From Mesostigma viride (taxonomy: Eukaryota > Streptophyta > Mesostigmatophyceae > Mesostigmatales > Mesostigmataceae), in assembly GCA_009746045.1 (NCBI GenBank), contig RPFO01000392.1:2435084-2499083 (forward strand): DNA of 64,000 nt, in the 5' to 3' direction. The position numbers and the translations under genes were made by a program. The notes below the pieces were generated by a model that was not told the DNA's origin, searched no databases, and saw nothing but the letters and a program-made list of their open reading frames with translations. Positions within the stretch are counted from its first letter, which is position 1, and each line of letters starts with the position of its first letter. Below are positions 22,344 to 36,228 of this stretch, one piece after another.

Positions 22344-23532
22344 ATGCGTGGGCATTGCTTTTATAGCGTTCAATGTTCCATTTCGATGCGTACCTTTGAA
22401 TTGTTTCTGATCTGGCTGGCCGTCGGTGGGCAGTCACGTGCGTGGGAGAGGTTCGGGGCGCTATGGCCTGCTGCGATAGCTAGCGACCTGGAAATGGAAT
22501 GTCGTTGTAGATTTAGGTATTATGTTATCGTGCTTCTTTGCTTGACGTATTGGGTGCCTAGTGAAATCAGTTTGCTGTTCGTGGAAGGCGTGGGTGTGGC
22601 CGACGAGTTTCTGTTGTCGTCACACAATATTGGAATGAACGCTGGATTTGTTGCCACGGGACGTACGCTGGCGATGCCGATGGTGAGTCGTTTGTTTCGA
22701 TGGCCGGGCTAGTGCCTGCCCTCTTTCTGATGCGTTTCCTCGGTTGCGTTGTTTCCATTTGGCCGAATTCACGTAGTCGCAGCGAAGACATAGCGTAGCA
22801 AGGGTCTGCGTTTCATTTTCTTAGCCGTGCAGGACGCCATCTTCATGGTCCTTCGGGTTTCCCGTGTCAACGTCCGTTGCCAGAGGATCTGTGATGATTT
22901 TTTTCTGGAATATACTGGGCGGTGAAAGCCCCTGTGGATGCTTGCCTGGTCATGAGTTTAGGGCGTCATTTACTGCTGTACTCGCTGATATTCATGGTGC
23001 TTACTGCGTAAGATAATCCGCCTTGCTTCGCGCGTGGATTTTCACTGGGCTGAAGAGCGCGTCTGGTAACATGTTTACGTGGTGTATAAGGTGATCAATC
23101 AACCATTTGTTCATAGAAGGTGTGACCGTAGAAGGTGTTTTATATTTCTTCATCAAGCAAGTCAAAAGTAATCTCCACTGGCTTACAACCTGAATCTTGC
23201 TTTGCTGGGTCTGCTGTGTTCCTGTCTCATTGTGCAGGCTATCCCCTTGGTTGACCAACCAGGTGATTTGTGGTGCCAGCGGGGCCATATTGGTTTTCTT
23301 CTCATTTTCCATCCGTGGCAACGGACCGCATGGGCGGGCGGGAGGGCAGAGAGGGCAGGGCAGGGCAGGCCAGGCGAGGCAGGAAAGGCTGCAAGGGTAT
23401 GCAGCACAGGTAGGCTGGCAGGCAAGGGCCATGGGGCATGAGACATGGCGCTTGAGCTACGAGCCTTGCGGCATGGGGTTTGGGGATGGGGAAAACAGGA
23501 GGGCAGGCAGCCAGCCACATCCACATGATTAG
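22344..23532 (+). pseudogene. three-exon frame, U5 copy
   Basis: Type A copy with the shared T7 frameshift in exon 2 and the +1 change in exon 3. Confidence 0.42.
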
Positions 23533-23566
23533 GGGCCAGACAGCAATCAGGGGCACCGCGGGCCCA

Positions 23567-24866
23567 CTTATGCATGCCAGGCACCCCACCAACCCACGCA
23601 CGCATGCCAGCCACCCCCATGCCCACGCACGCATGCCAGCCACCCCCCCCCCCCACACAAACCCACTTATGCATGCCAGCCACCCCCCACACCCACGTAC
23701 GCATGCCAGCCACCCCCCACACCCACGCACGCATGGCAGCCACCCCACGAACCCAGGCACGCATGCCAGCCCCCCCTCAAGCCACGCATGCATGGCAGCC
23801 CACCACCACACCCACGCATGCATGCCACTCCCCCCCACACCCACGCACGCATGCCAGCCACCCCCCATACCCACGTACGCCCCCCCCACACCCACGCACG
23901 CATGCCAGCCCCCCCCTCATGCACGCATGCATGCCAGCCACCCCACAAACCCACGCATGGATGCCAGCCCCCCCCACATGCATGCATGCTTGCCAGCCAC
24001 CCCACATGCAAACAAGCCCCCCCCACATGCATGCTTGCATTCCAGCCACCCCCACACCCACGCACGCATGCCAGCCACCCCACGAGCCCACGCATGCATG
24101 CCAGCCACCCCCCACATGCACGCATGGATGCCAGCCACCCGCCACATGCACATGCATGCCAGCCACCCCCCACACCCACGTACGCATGCCAGCCACCCCC
24201 CACACCCACGCACGCATGGCAGCCCACCCCACGAACCCAGGCACGCATGCCAGCCCCCCCCTAAACCCACGCACGCATGGCAGCCCACCCCCAAACCCAG
24301 GCACGCATGCCAGCCACCCCCATACCCACGCACTTATGTCAGCCCCCCCCACACACACGCATGCATGCCAGCCCCCCCCAAACCCACACACGCGTGCCAG
24401 CCCCCCCCCACATGCACGCATGCATGCCAGCCACCCCACAAACCCACTTATGCATGCCAGCCACCCCCGTCACCAACGTACGCATGCCGTCCCCCCCCAC
24501 ACCCACGCATGCATGCCAGCCTGCCCCGCCCCACATGCGTCCATGGCAGCTCCCCCCCACACCCACGCATGCATGCTAGCCACCCCACAAACCCATGCAC
24601 GCATGCCAGCCACCCCCAGACCCACGCACGCATGCCACCCCCCCACAAACCCACGCATGCATGCCAGCCACCCCCCACATGCACGCATGCATGACAGCCA
24701 CCCCCCACATGCACGTGCATGCCAGCCACCCCCCACACCCACATACGCATGCCAGCCACCCCCCACACCCACGCACGCATGGCAGCCACCCCCCACAGCC
24801 ACGCACGCATGCCAGCCCCCCCCTCAAGCCACGCATGCATGGCAGCTCCCCACCACACCCACGAAT
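23567..24866. repeat. 30-bp minisatellite of U5
   Basis: Type A variant order, about 1.3 kb. Confidence 0.95.
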
Positions 24867-26371
24867 GGACAGGGCTGGCCTGCCGCACCCCACGGTCGCG
24901 CACAAGGGCACTGTCGAGTCATGTACAAAACTTTGTCTACATGAAGTCATAGTGGGCATTACCGATGGTGCCTGTGTTTACAAAGGATTGCCACTCAATG
25001 AATATTAATGAATGATGAACATGGGAGTTTGCATGGAAGTGTTTGGTCGTTATGGCTGCCGCTTGCAAAAAGCGGTACCCACATTGTGTCCTGCATGGCA
25101 TAGCTTCATAGTTGTTATTGCATAGCATAGTTGTTAGGAAGTAATGAGTAAGGAAATACTTGCATGCAATGAACGGCGACGTCTCACAATATACGGTACT
25201 GTTCGGACTGGGTTGATGTACTAGTAGTAGTAGGACGCGTGCTGGACGTGCCCGTGAGGGACGGAGCGTGGGATCGACGGAGCGGCGGGCCGGCGCGAGC
25301 GCGCACGATGGGAAGCCCCCAAAGGAAGGCCGCCGAGCGTTCGCCCCCCGGCGTAGTGACCGGGCCGGTCGGCGGGCTCAACCCGGCGGGTCGAAGCTTT
25401 CGGCGGAGGCCTCAGGGCCCCTGGTGGCGTAGTGCGTCCGAATAAGTGGGGGGCCTTGGCCCCCCCACTAGTCCCCTTCTAGTGACTACGATTAACCCCA
25501 ACGCAAAAGTTTGGCGAACCGTGAGGCCCGAAAAGTGGCCCGTACGAAAACCGCGAGCGCAGGGCGGCCGATAGTCAGGGCGATCCGGGGATCCGCGGTG
25601 GCGCCCAATCGGAGCAGTTGCCCGAAAAGTGGCAAACTGGGGAGATCGAGTGTCCACCTTTCCTGAACGGGCCTGAAACGGCCGTTACGTCCAGATCCGG
25701 TTCAGCACTTTTGCGGGCAGGTGGGAGGCCAGCCAATGGCCGCGGCCAGATAAAAATACGGAACCCGGCACGATGTCGGCTTGTTGCGAGGCCGTCAAAC
25801 TCTTCGCACGAAGCATCTCTAACCAAACAAGCCGGCGTAGGTTAACGCTTCTGTGACGCGGAAGTACAACAACTCGGAGTATAGAACCCGCCGTCCTCGA
25901 GTTTCGTAGCGTTCAGTGAGACAAGTCGACGGAACGTCCAGAAAATGTTTTGAAACCGTAAGACGTTGGCCGTTATGGCCGTTTTCCTGTCCGCATTTCG
26001 TTCAGAAACCGTTTCACTGAGTTGTTCCGCATCACTTTTCGATTCAGACCGAAGGTATAGTCTGAACATGATGTGACTGATATTTATTCTAAAATTATAC
26101 GCAAATGTTTAGTTGGAGGAGTGGAGAGTAGTATGATGCTTGCTGGACGAATTTCTGCCACATTCCGTACTTACCAAGCTGGAAACAAAGGACTTGGGAG
26201 GATTTTCAAGTGGGTAGTACGCGGTGCTGGACCGCCTGGACGCGCCCAAGCAATCGAACGTGCATAAACCAGGACTGCGAGGGGGCGAGGGGGCGACATG
26301 CTGCGACAGCACTTAATTTCCTGCTGGCTGGGGATGGCGTCCAACGCTGCCTGGAAAATTGGGGATGGACA

Positions 26372-27560
26372 ATGCGTGGGCATTGCTTTTATAGCGTTCA
26401 ATGTTCCATTTCGATGCGTACCTTTGAATTGTTTCTGATCTGGCTGGCCGTCGGTGGGCAGTCACGTGCGTGGGAGAGGTTCGGGGCGCTATGGCCTGCT
26501 GCGATAGCTAGCGACCTGGAAATGGAATGTCGTTGTAGATTTAGGTATTATGTTATCGTGCTTCTTTGCTTGACGTATTGGGTGCCTAGTGAAATCAGTT
26601 TGCTGTTCGTGGAAGGCGTGGGTGTGGCCGACGAGTTTCTGTTGTCGTCACACAATATTGGAATGAACGCTGGATTTGTTGCCACGGGACGTACGCTGGC
26701 GATGCCGATGGTGAGTCGTTTGTTTCGATGGCCGGGCTAGTGCCTGCCCTCTTTCTGATGCGTTTCCTCGGTTGCGTTGTTTCCATTTGGCCGAATTCAC
26801 GTAGTCGCAGCGAAGACATAGCGTAGCAAGGGTCTGCGTTTCATTTTCTTAGCCGTGCAGGACGCCATCTTCATGGTCCTTCGGGTTTCCCGTGTCAACG
26901 TCCGTTGCCAGAGGATCTGTGATGATTTTTTTCTGGAATATACTGGGCGGTGAAAGCCCCTGTGGATGCTTGCCTGGTCATGAGTTTAGGGCGTCATTTA
27001 CTGCTGTACTCGCTGATATTCATGGTGCTTACTGCGTAAGATAATCCGCCTTGCTTCGCGCGTGGATTTTCACTGGGCTGAAGAGCGCGTCTGGTAACAT
27101 GTTTACGTGGTGTATAAGGTGATCAATCAACCATTTGTTCATAGAAGGTGTGACCGTAGAAGGTGTTTTATATTTCTTCATCAAGCAAGTCAAAAGTAAT
27201 CTCCACTGGCTTACAACCTGAATCTTGCTTTGCTGGGTCTGCTGTGTTCCTGTCTCATTGTGCAGGCTATCCCCTTGGTTGACCAACCAGGTGATTTGTG
27301 GTGCCAGCGGGGCCATATTGGTTTTCTTCTCATTTTCCATCCGTGGCAACGGACCGCATGGGCGGGCGGGAGGGCAGAGAGGGCAGGGCAGGGCAGGCCA
27401 GGCGAGGCAGGAAAGGCTGCAAGGGTATGCAGCACAGGTAGGCTGGCAGGCAAGGGCCATGGGGCATGAGACATGGCGCTTGAGCTACGAGCCTTGCGGC
27501 ATGGGGTTTGGGGATGGGGAAAACAGGAGGGCAGGCAGCCAGCCACATCCACATGATTAG
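26372..27560 (+). pseudogene. three-exon frame, U6 copy
   Basis: Type A copy, both frameshifts present. Confidence 0.42.
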
Positions 27561-27594
27561 GGGCCAGACAGCAATCAGGGGCACCGCGGGCCCA

Positions 27595-28892
27595 CTTATG
27601 CATGCCAGGCACCCCACCAACCCACGCACGCATGCCAGCCACCCCCATGCCCACGCACGCATGCCAGCCACCCCCCCCCCCCACACAAACCCACTTATGC
27701 ATGCCAGCCACCCCCCACACCCACGTACGCATGCCAGCCACCCCCCACACCCACGCACGCATGGCAGCCACCCCACGAACCCAGGCACGCATGCCAGCCC
27801 CCCCTCAAGCCACGCATGCATGGCAGCCCACCACCACACCCACGCATGCATGCCACTCCCCCCCACACCCACGCACGCATGCCAGCCACCCCCATACCCA
27901 CGTACGCCCCCCCCACACCCACGCACGCATGCCAGCCCCCCCCTCATGCACGCATGCATGCCAGCCACCCCACAAACCCACGCATGGATGCCAGCCCCCC
28001 CCACATGCATGCATGCTTGCCAGCCACCCCACATGCAAACAAGCCCCCCCCACATGCATGCTTGCATTCCAGCCACCCCCACACCCACGCACGCATGCCA
28101 GCCACCCCACGAGCCCACGCATGCATGCCAGCCACCCCCCACATGCACGCATGGATGCCAGCCACCCGCCACATGCACATGCATGCCAGCCACCCCCCAC
28201 ACCCACGTACGCATGCCAGCCACCCCCCACACCCACGCACGCATGGCAGCCCACCCCACGAACCCAGGCACGCATGCCAGCCCCCCCCTAAACCCACGCA
28301 CGCATGGCAGCCCACCCCCAAACCCAGGCACGCATGCCAGCCACCCCCATACCCACGCACTTATGTCAGCCCCCCCCACACACACGCATGCATGCCAGCC
28401 CCCCCCAAACCCACACACGCGTGCCAGCCCCCCCCCACATGCACGCATGCATGCCAGCCACCCCACAAACCCACTTATGCATGCCAGCCACCCCCGTCAC
28501 CAACGTACGCATGCCGTCCCCCCCCACACCCACGCATGCATGCCAGCCTGCCCCGCCCCACATGCGTCCATGGCAGCTCCCCCCACACCCACGCATGCAT
28601 GCTAGCCACCCCACAAACCCATGCACGCATGCCAGCCACCCCCAGACCCACGCACGCATGCCACCCCCCCACAAACCCACGCATGCATGCCAGCCACCCC
28701 CCACATGCACGCATGCATGACAGCCACCCCCCACATGCACGTGCATGCCAGCCACCCCCCACACCCACATACGCATGCCAGCCACCCCCCACACCCACGC
28801 ACGCATGGCAGCCACCCCCCACAGCCACGCACGCATGCCAGCCCCCCCTCAAGCCACGCATGCATGGCAGCTCCCCACCACACCCACGAATG
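27595..28892. repeat. 30-bp minisatellite of U6
   Basis: Type A order with one C fewer before ATACCCACG (near 27890) than U2-U5; U7 and U9 share this change, so they may be close relatives. Confidence 0.95.
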
Positions 28893-29305
28893 GACAGGGC
28901 TGGCCTGCCGCACCCCACGGTCGCGCACAAGGGCACTGTCGAGTCATGTACAAAACTTTGTCTACATGAAGTCATAGTGGGCATTACCGATGGTGCCTGT
29001 GTTTACAAAGGATTGCCACTCAATGAATATTAATGAATGATGAACATGGGAGTTTGCATGGAAGTGTTTGGTCGTTATGGCTGCCGCTTGCAAAAAGCGG
29101 TACCCACATTGTGTCCTGCATGGCATAGCTTCATAGTTGTTATTGCATAGCATAGTTGTTAGGAAGTAATGAGTAAGGAAATACTTGCATGCAATGAACG
29201 GCGACGTCTCACAATATACGGTACTGTTCGGACTGGGTTGATGTACTAGTAGTAGTAGGACGCGTGCTGGACGTGCCCGTGAGGGACGGAGCGTGGGATC
29301 GACGG

Positions 29306-29640
29306 AGCGGATGGCCGCGGAGCGCGCGATGGGTGTCCCCAGTGGAAGGCCGCCGATGTTCGGTCCCGGCGTAGTGATGGGCCGGTCGGCGGGCTCAACC
29401 GGCGGGTCGAAGTTTCGGGCAGCCTTCAAGGGCATATGGTGGCGTAGATGCGTCCAATAAGTTGGGGGGCAATTGGCTTAGGCCAGATAAAATACGGAAC
29501 CCGGCACAATTCATGCTTGTTGCGCAACCCCGTCAAACATCTTGCACGAATCAAACAAGCCGGCGAAGTATTAACGGATATTCCACGCGGAACGTACAAC
29601 AACTCCAGAGTATAGCGACCCGCCGTCCCAAAATTTTGGG
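29306..29640. other. indel-rich hybrid junction between U6 and U7
   Basis: About 335 bp aligns to the GC-rich block and shortened leader seen at 41127-41500, but with a scatter of single-base gains, losses and substitutions (for example GCGGATGGCCGCGG for GCGGCGGGCCGGCG). Both flanks are perfect type A. The change from perfect to noisy sequence is abrupt. Confidence 0.7.
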
Positions 29641-29679
29641 GATGGCGTCCAACGCTGCCTGGAAAATTGGGGATGGACA

Positions 29680-30868
29680 ATGCGTGGGCATTGCTTTTAT
29701 AGCGTTCAATGTTCCATTTCGATGCGTACCTTTGAATTGTTTCTGATCTGGCTGGCCGTCGGTGGGCAGTCACGTGCGTGGGAGAGGTTCGGGGCGCTAT
29801 GGCCTGCTGCGATAGCTAGCGACCTGGAAATGGAATGTCGTTGTAGATTTAGGTATTATGTTATCGTGCTTCTTTGCTTGACGTATTGGGTGCCTAGTGA
29901 AATCAGTTTGCTGTTCGTGGAAGGCGTGGGTGTGGCCGACGAGTTTCTGTTGTCGTCACACAATATTGGAATGAACGCTGGATTTGTTGCCACGGGACGT
30001 ACGCTGGCGATGCCGATGGTGAGTCGTTTGTTTCGATGGCCGGGCTAGTGCCTGCCCTCTTTCTGATGCGTTTCCTCGGTTGCGTTGTTTCCATTTGGCC
30101 GAATTCACGTAGTCGCAGCGAAGACATAGCGTAGCAAGGGTCTGCGTTTCATTTTCTTAGCCGTGCAGGACGCCATCTTCATGGTCCTTCGGGTTTCCCG
30201 TGTCAACGTCCGTTGCCAGAGGATCTGTGATGATTTTTTTCTGGAATATACTGGGCGGTGAAAGCCCCTGTGGATGCTTGCCTGGTCATGAGTTTAGGGC
30301 GTCATTTACTGCTGTACTCGCTGATATTCATGGTGCTTACTGCGTAAGATAATCCGCCTTGCTTCGCGCGTGGATTTTCACTGGGCTGAAGAGCGCGTCT
30401 GGTAACATGTTTACGTGGTGTATAAGGTGATCAATCAACCATTTGTTCATAGAAGGTGTGACCGTAGAAGGTGTTTTATATTTCTTCATCAAGCAAGTCA
30501 AAAGTAATCTCCACTGGCTTACAACCTGAATCTTGCTTTGCTGGGTCTGCTGTGTTCCTGTCTCATTGTGCAGGCTATCCCCTTGGTTGACCAACCAGGT
30601 GATTTGTGGTGCCAGCGGGGCCATATTGGTTTTCTTCTCATTTTCCATCCGTGGCAACGGACCGCATGGGCGGGCGGGAGGGCAGAGAGGGCAGGGCAGG
30701 GCAGGCCAGGCGAGGCAGGAAAGGCTGCAAGGGTATGCAGCACAGGTAGGCTGGCAGGCAAGGGCCATGGGGCATGAGACATGGCGCTTGAGCTACGAGC
30801 CTTGCGGCATGGGGTTTGGGGATGGGGAAAACAGGAGGGCAGGCAGCCAGCCACATCCACATGATTAG
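29680..30868 (+). pseudogene. three-exon frame, U7 copy, leader missing
   Basis: The exon 1 frame begins at the shared ATG because the upstream extension is deleted. Same two frameshifts as other type A copies. It lacks the leader repeats and TATA-like region. Confidence 0.42.
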
Positions 30869-30901
30869 GGGCCAGACAGCAATCAGGGGCACCGCGGGCC
30901 C

Positions 30902-32201
30902 ACTTATGCATGCCAGGCACCCCACCAACCCACGCACGCATGCCAGCCACCCCCATGCCCACGCACGCATGCCAGCCACCCCCCCCCCCCACACAAACCC
31001 ACTTATGCATGCCAGCCACCCCCCACACCCACGTACGCATGCCAGCCACCCCCCACACCCACGCACGCATGGCAGCCACCCCACGAACCCAGGCACGCAT
31101 GCCAGCCCCCCCTCAAGCCACGCATGCATGGCAGCCCACCACCACACCCACGCATGCATGCCACTCCCCCCCACACCCACGCACGCATGCCAGCCACCCC
31201 CATACCCACGTACGCCCCCCCCACACCCACGCACGCATGCCAGCCCCCCCCTCATGCACGCATGCATGCCAGCCACCCCACAAACCCACGCATGGATGCC
31301 AGCCCCCCCCACATGCATGCATGCTTGCCAGCCACCCCACATGCAAACAAGCCCCCCCCACATGCATGCTTGCATTCCAGCCACCCCCACACCCACGCAC
31401 GCATGCCAGCCACCCCACGAGCCCACGCATGCATGCCAGCCACCCCCCACATGCACGCATGGATGCCAGCCACCCGCCACATGCACATGCATGCCAGCCA
31501 CCCCCCACACCCACGTACGCATGCCAGCCACCCCCCACACCCACGCACGCATGGCAGCCCACCCCACGAACCCAGGCACGCATGCCAGCCCCCCCTAAAC
31601 CCACGCACGCATGGCAGCCCACCCCCAAACCCAGGCACGCATGCCAGCCACCCCCATACCCACGCACTTATGTCAGCCCCCCCCACACACACGCATGCAT
31701 GCCAGCCCCCCCCAAACCCACACACGCGTGCCAGCCCCCCCCCACATGCACGCATGCATGCCAGCCACCCCACAAACCCACTTATGCATGCCAGCCACCC
31801 CCGTCACCAACGTACGCATGCCGTCCCCCCCCACACCCACGCATGCATGCCAGCCTGCCCCGCCCCACATGCGTCCATGGCAGCTCCCCCCACACCCACG
31901 CATGCATGCTAGCCACCCCACAAACCCATGCACGCATGCCAGCCACCCCCAGACCCACGCACGCATGCCACCCCCCCACAAACCCACGCATGCATGCCAG
32001 CCACCCCCCACATGCACGCATGCATGACAGCCACCCCCCACATGCACGTGCATGCCAGCCACCCCCCACACCCACATACGCATGCCAGCCACCCCCCACA
32101 CCCACGCACGCATGGCAGCCACCCCCCACAGCCACGCACGCATGCCAGCCCCCCCCTCAAGCCACGCATGCATGGCAGCTCCCCACCACACCCACGAATG
32201 G
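30902..32201. repeat. 30-bp minisatellite of U7
   Basis: Type A order, about 1.3 kb, sharing the U6 C-run change near 31196. Confidence 0.95.
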
Positions 32202-33704
32202 ACAGGGCTGGCCTGCCGCACCCCACGGTCGCGCACAAGGGCACTGTCGAGTCATGTACAAAACTTTGTCTACATGAAGTCATAGTGGGCATTACCGATG
32301 GTGCCTGTGTTTACAAAGGATTGCCACTCAATGAATATTAATGAATGATGAACATGGGAGTTTGCATGGAAGTGTTTGGTCGTTATGGCTGCCGCTTGCA
32401 AAAAGCGGTACCCACATTGTGTCCTGCATGGCATAGCTTCATAGTTGTTATTGCATAGCATAGTTGTTAGGAAGTAATGAGTAAGGAAATACTTGCATGC
32501 AATGAACGGCGACGTCTCACAATATACGGTACTGTTCGGACTGGGTTGATGTACTAGTAGTAGTAGGACGCGTGCTGGACGTGCCCGTGAGGGACGGAGC
32601 GTGGGATCGACGGAGCGGCGGGCCGGCGCGAGCGCGCACGATGGGAAGCCCCCAAAGGAAGGCCGCCGAGCGTTCGCCCCCCGGCGTAGTGACCGGGCCG
32701 GTCGGCGGGCTCAACCCGGCGGGTCGAAGCTTTCGGCGGAGGCCTCAGGGCCCCTGGTGGCGTAGTGCGTCCGAATAAGTGGGGGGCCTTGGCCCCCCCA
32801 CTAGTCCCCTTCTAGTGACTACGATTAACCCCAACGCAAAAGTTTGGCGAACCGTGAGGCCCGAAAAGTGGCCCGTACGAAAACCGCGAGCGCAGGGCGG
32901 CCGATAGTCAGGGCGATCCGGGGATCCGCGGTGGCGCCCAATCGGAGCAGTTGCCCGAAAAGTGGCAAACTGGGGAGATCGAGTGTCCACCTTTCCTGAA
33001 CGGGCCTGAAACGGCCGTTACGTCCAGATCCGGTTCAGCACTTTTGCGGGCAGGTGGGAGGCCAGCCAATGGCCGCGGCCAGATAAAAATACGGAACCCG
33101 GCACGATGTCGGCTTGTTGCGAGGCCGTCAAACTCTTCGCACGAAGCATCTCTAACCAAACAAGCCGGCGTAGGTTAACGCTTCTGTGACGCGGAAGTAC
33201 AACAACTCGGAGTATAGAACCCGCCGTCCTCGAGTTTCGTAGCGTTCAGTGAGACAAGTCGACGGAACGTCCAGAAAATGTTTTGAAACCGTAAGACGTT
33301 GGCCGTTATGGCCGTTTTCCTGTCCGCATTTCGTTCAGAAACCGTTTCACTGAGTTGTTCCGCATCACTTTTCGATTCAGACCGAAGGTATAGTCTGAAC
33401 ATGATGTGACTGATATTTATTCTAAAATTATACGCAAATGTTTAGTTGGAGGAGTGGAGAGTAGTATGATGCTTGCTGGACGAATTTCTGCCACATTCCG
33501 TACTTACCAAGCTGGAAACAAAGGACTTGGGAGGATTTTCAAGTGGGTAGTACGCGGTGCTGGACCGCCTGGACGCGCCCAAGCAATCGAACGTGCATAA
33601 ACCAGGACTGCGAGGGGGCGAGGGGGCGACATGCTGCGACAGCACTTAATTTCCTGCTGGCTGGGGATGGCGTCCAACGCTGCCTGGAAAATTGGGGATG
33701 GACA

Positions 33705-34893
33705 ATGCGTGGGCATTGCTTTTATAGCGTTCAATGTTCCATTTCGATGCGTACCTTTGAATTGTTTCTGATCTGGCTGGCCGTCGGTGGGCAGTCACGT
33801 GCGTGGGAGAGGTTCGGGGCGCTATGGCCTGCTGCGATAGCTAGCGACCTGGAAATGGAATGTCGTTGTAGATTTAGGTATTATGTTATCGTGCTTCTTT
33901 GCTTGACGTATTGGGTGCCTAGTGAAATCAGTTTGCTGTTCGTGGAAGGCGTGGGTGTGGCCGACGAGTTTCTGTTGTCGTCACACAATATTGGAATGAA
34001 CGCTGGATTTGTTGCCACGGGACGTACGCTGGCGATGCCGATGGTGAGTCGTTTGTTTCGATGGCCGGGCTAGTGCCTGCCCTCTTTCTGATGCGTTTCC
34101 TCGGTTGCGTTGTTTCCATTTGGCCGAATTCACGTAGTCGCAGCGAAGACATAGCGTAGCAAGGGTCTGCGTTTCATTTTCTTAGCCGTGCAGGACGCCA
34201 TCTTCATGGTCCTTCGGGTTTCCCGTGTCAACGTCCGTTGCCAGAGGATCTGTGATGATTTTTTTCTGGAATATACTGGGCGGTGAAAGCCCCTGTGGAT
34301 GCTTGCCTGGTCATGAGTTTAGGGCGTCATTTACTGCTGTACTCGCTGATATTCATGGTGCTTACTGCGTAAGATAATCCGCCTTGCTTCGCGCGTGGAT
34401 TTTCACTGGGCTGAAGAGCGCGTCTGGTAACATGTTTACGTGGTGTATAAGGTGATCAATCAACCATTTGTTCATAGAAGGTGTGACCGTAGAAGGTGTT
34501 TTATATTTCTTCATCAAGCAAGTCAAAAGTAATCTCCACTGGCTTACAACCTGAATCTTGCTTTGCTGGGTCTGCTGTGTTCCTGTCTCATTGTGCAGGC
34601 TATCCCCTTGGTTGACCAACCAGGTGATTTGTGGTGCCAGCGGGGCCATATTGGTTTTCTTCTCATTTTCCATCCGTGGCAACGGACCGCATGGGCGGGC
34701 GGGAGGGCAGAGAGGGCAGGGCAGGGCAGGCCAGGCGAGGCAGGAAAGGCTGCAAGGGTATGCAGCACAGGTAGGCTGGCAGGCAAGGGCCATGGGGCAT
34801 GAGACATGGCGCTTGAGCTACGAGCCTTGCGGCATGGGGTTTGGGGATGGGGAAAACAGGAGGGCAGGCAGCCAGCCACATCCACATGATTAG
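33705..34893 (+). pseudogene. three-exon frame, U8 copy
   Basis: Type A copy with both frameshifts; splice sites intact. Confidence 0.42.
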
Positions 34894-34926
34894 GGGCCAG
34901 ACAGCAATCAGGGGCACCGCGGGCCC

Positions 34927-36228
34927 ACTTATGCATGCCAGGCACCCCACCAACCCACGCACGCATGCCAGCCACCCCCATGCCCACGCACGCATGCCAG
35001 CCACCCCCCCCCCCCCACACAAACCCACTTATGCATGCCAGCCACCCCCCACACCCACGTACGCATGCCAGCCACCCCCCACACCCACGCACGCATGGCA
35101 GCCACCCCACGAACCCAGGCACGCATGCCAGCCCCCCCTCAAGCCACGCATGCATGGCAGCCCACCACCACACCCACGCATGCATGCCACTCCCCCCCAC
35201 ACCCACGCACGCATGCCAGCCACCCCCCATACCCACGTACGCCCCCCCCACACCCACGCACGCATGCCAGCCCCCCCCTCATGCACGCATGCATGCCAGC
35301 CACCCCACAAACCCACGCATGGATGCCAGCCCCCCCCACATGCATGCATGCTTGCCAGCCACCCCACATGCAAACAAGCCCCCCCCACATGCATGCTTGC
35401 ATTCCAGCCACCCCCACACCCACGCACGCATGCCAGCCACCCCACGAGCCCACGCATGCATGCCAGCCACCCCCCACATGCACGCATGGATGCCAGCCAC
35501 CCGCCACATGCACATGCATGCCAGCCACCCCCCACACCCACGTACGCATGCCAGCCACCCCCCACACCCACGCACGCATGGCAGCCCACCCCACGAACCC
35601 AGGCACGCATGCCAGCCCCCCCCTAAACCCACGCACGCATGGCAGCCCACCCCCAAACCCAGGCACGCATGCCAGCCACCCCCATACCCACGCACTTATG
35701 TCAGCCCCCCCCACACACACGCATGCATGCCAGCCCCCCCCAAACCCACACACGCGTGCCAGCCCCCCCCCACATGCACGCATGCATGCCAGCCACCCCA
35801 CAAACCCACTTATGCATGCCAGCCACCCCCGTCACCAACGTACGCATGCCGTCCCCCCCCACACCCACGCATGCATGCCAGCCTGCCCCGCCCCACATGC
35901 GTCCATGGCAGCTCCCCCCACACCCACGCATGCATGCTAGCCACCCCACAAACCCATGCACGCATGCCAGCCACCCCCAGACCCACGCACGCATGCCACC
36001 CCCCCACAAACCCACGCATGCATGCCAGCCACCCCCCACATGCACGCATGCATGACAGCCACCCCCCACATGCACGTGCATGCCAGCCACCCCCCACACC
36101 CACATACGCATGCCAGCCACCCCCCACACCCACGCACGCATGGCAGCCACCCCCCACAGCCACGCACGCATGCCAGCCCCCCCTCAAGCCACGCATGCAT
36201 GGCAGCTCCCCACCACACCCACGAATGG
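34927..36228. repeat. 30-bp minisatellite of U8
   Basis: Type A order; C-run near 35004-35017 is one of the longest in the array. Confidence 0.95.

Larger units (their letters stand above)
21438..25465 (+). repeat. array unit U5 (type A, 4,028 bp)
   Basis: Type A body joined to a type C GC-rich block on its left, so an exchange between types occurred at or near the junction hairpin. Confidence 0.95.
25466..29460 (+). repeat. array unit U6 (type A)
   Basis: Ordinary type A up to about 29305. The terminal GC-rich block then becomes a run of small insertions and deletions relative to every other copy, and the junction hairpin is lost. Confidence 0.9.
29461..32798 (+). repeat. array unit U7 (type A, leader deleted)
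   Basis: The leader is cut down to a fragment (29470-29640) that runs straight into GGGGATGGCGTCC ahead of exon 1; the rest is ordinary type A. Confidence 0.9.
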
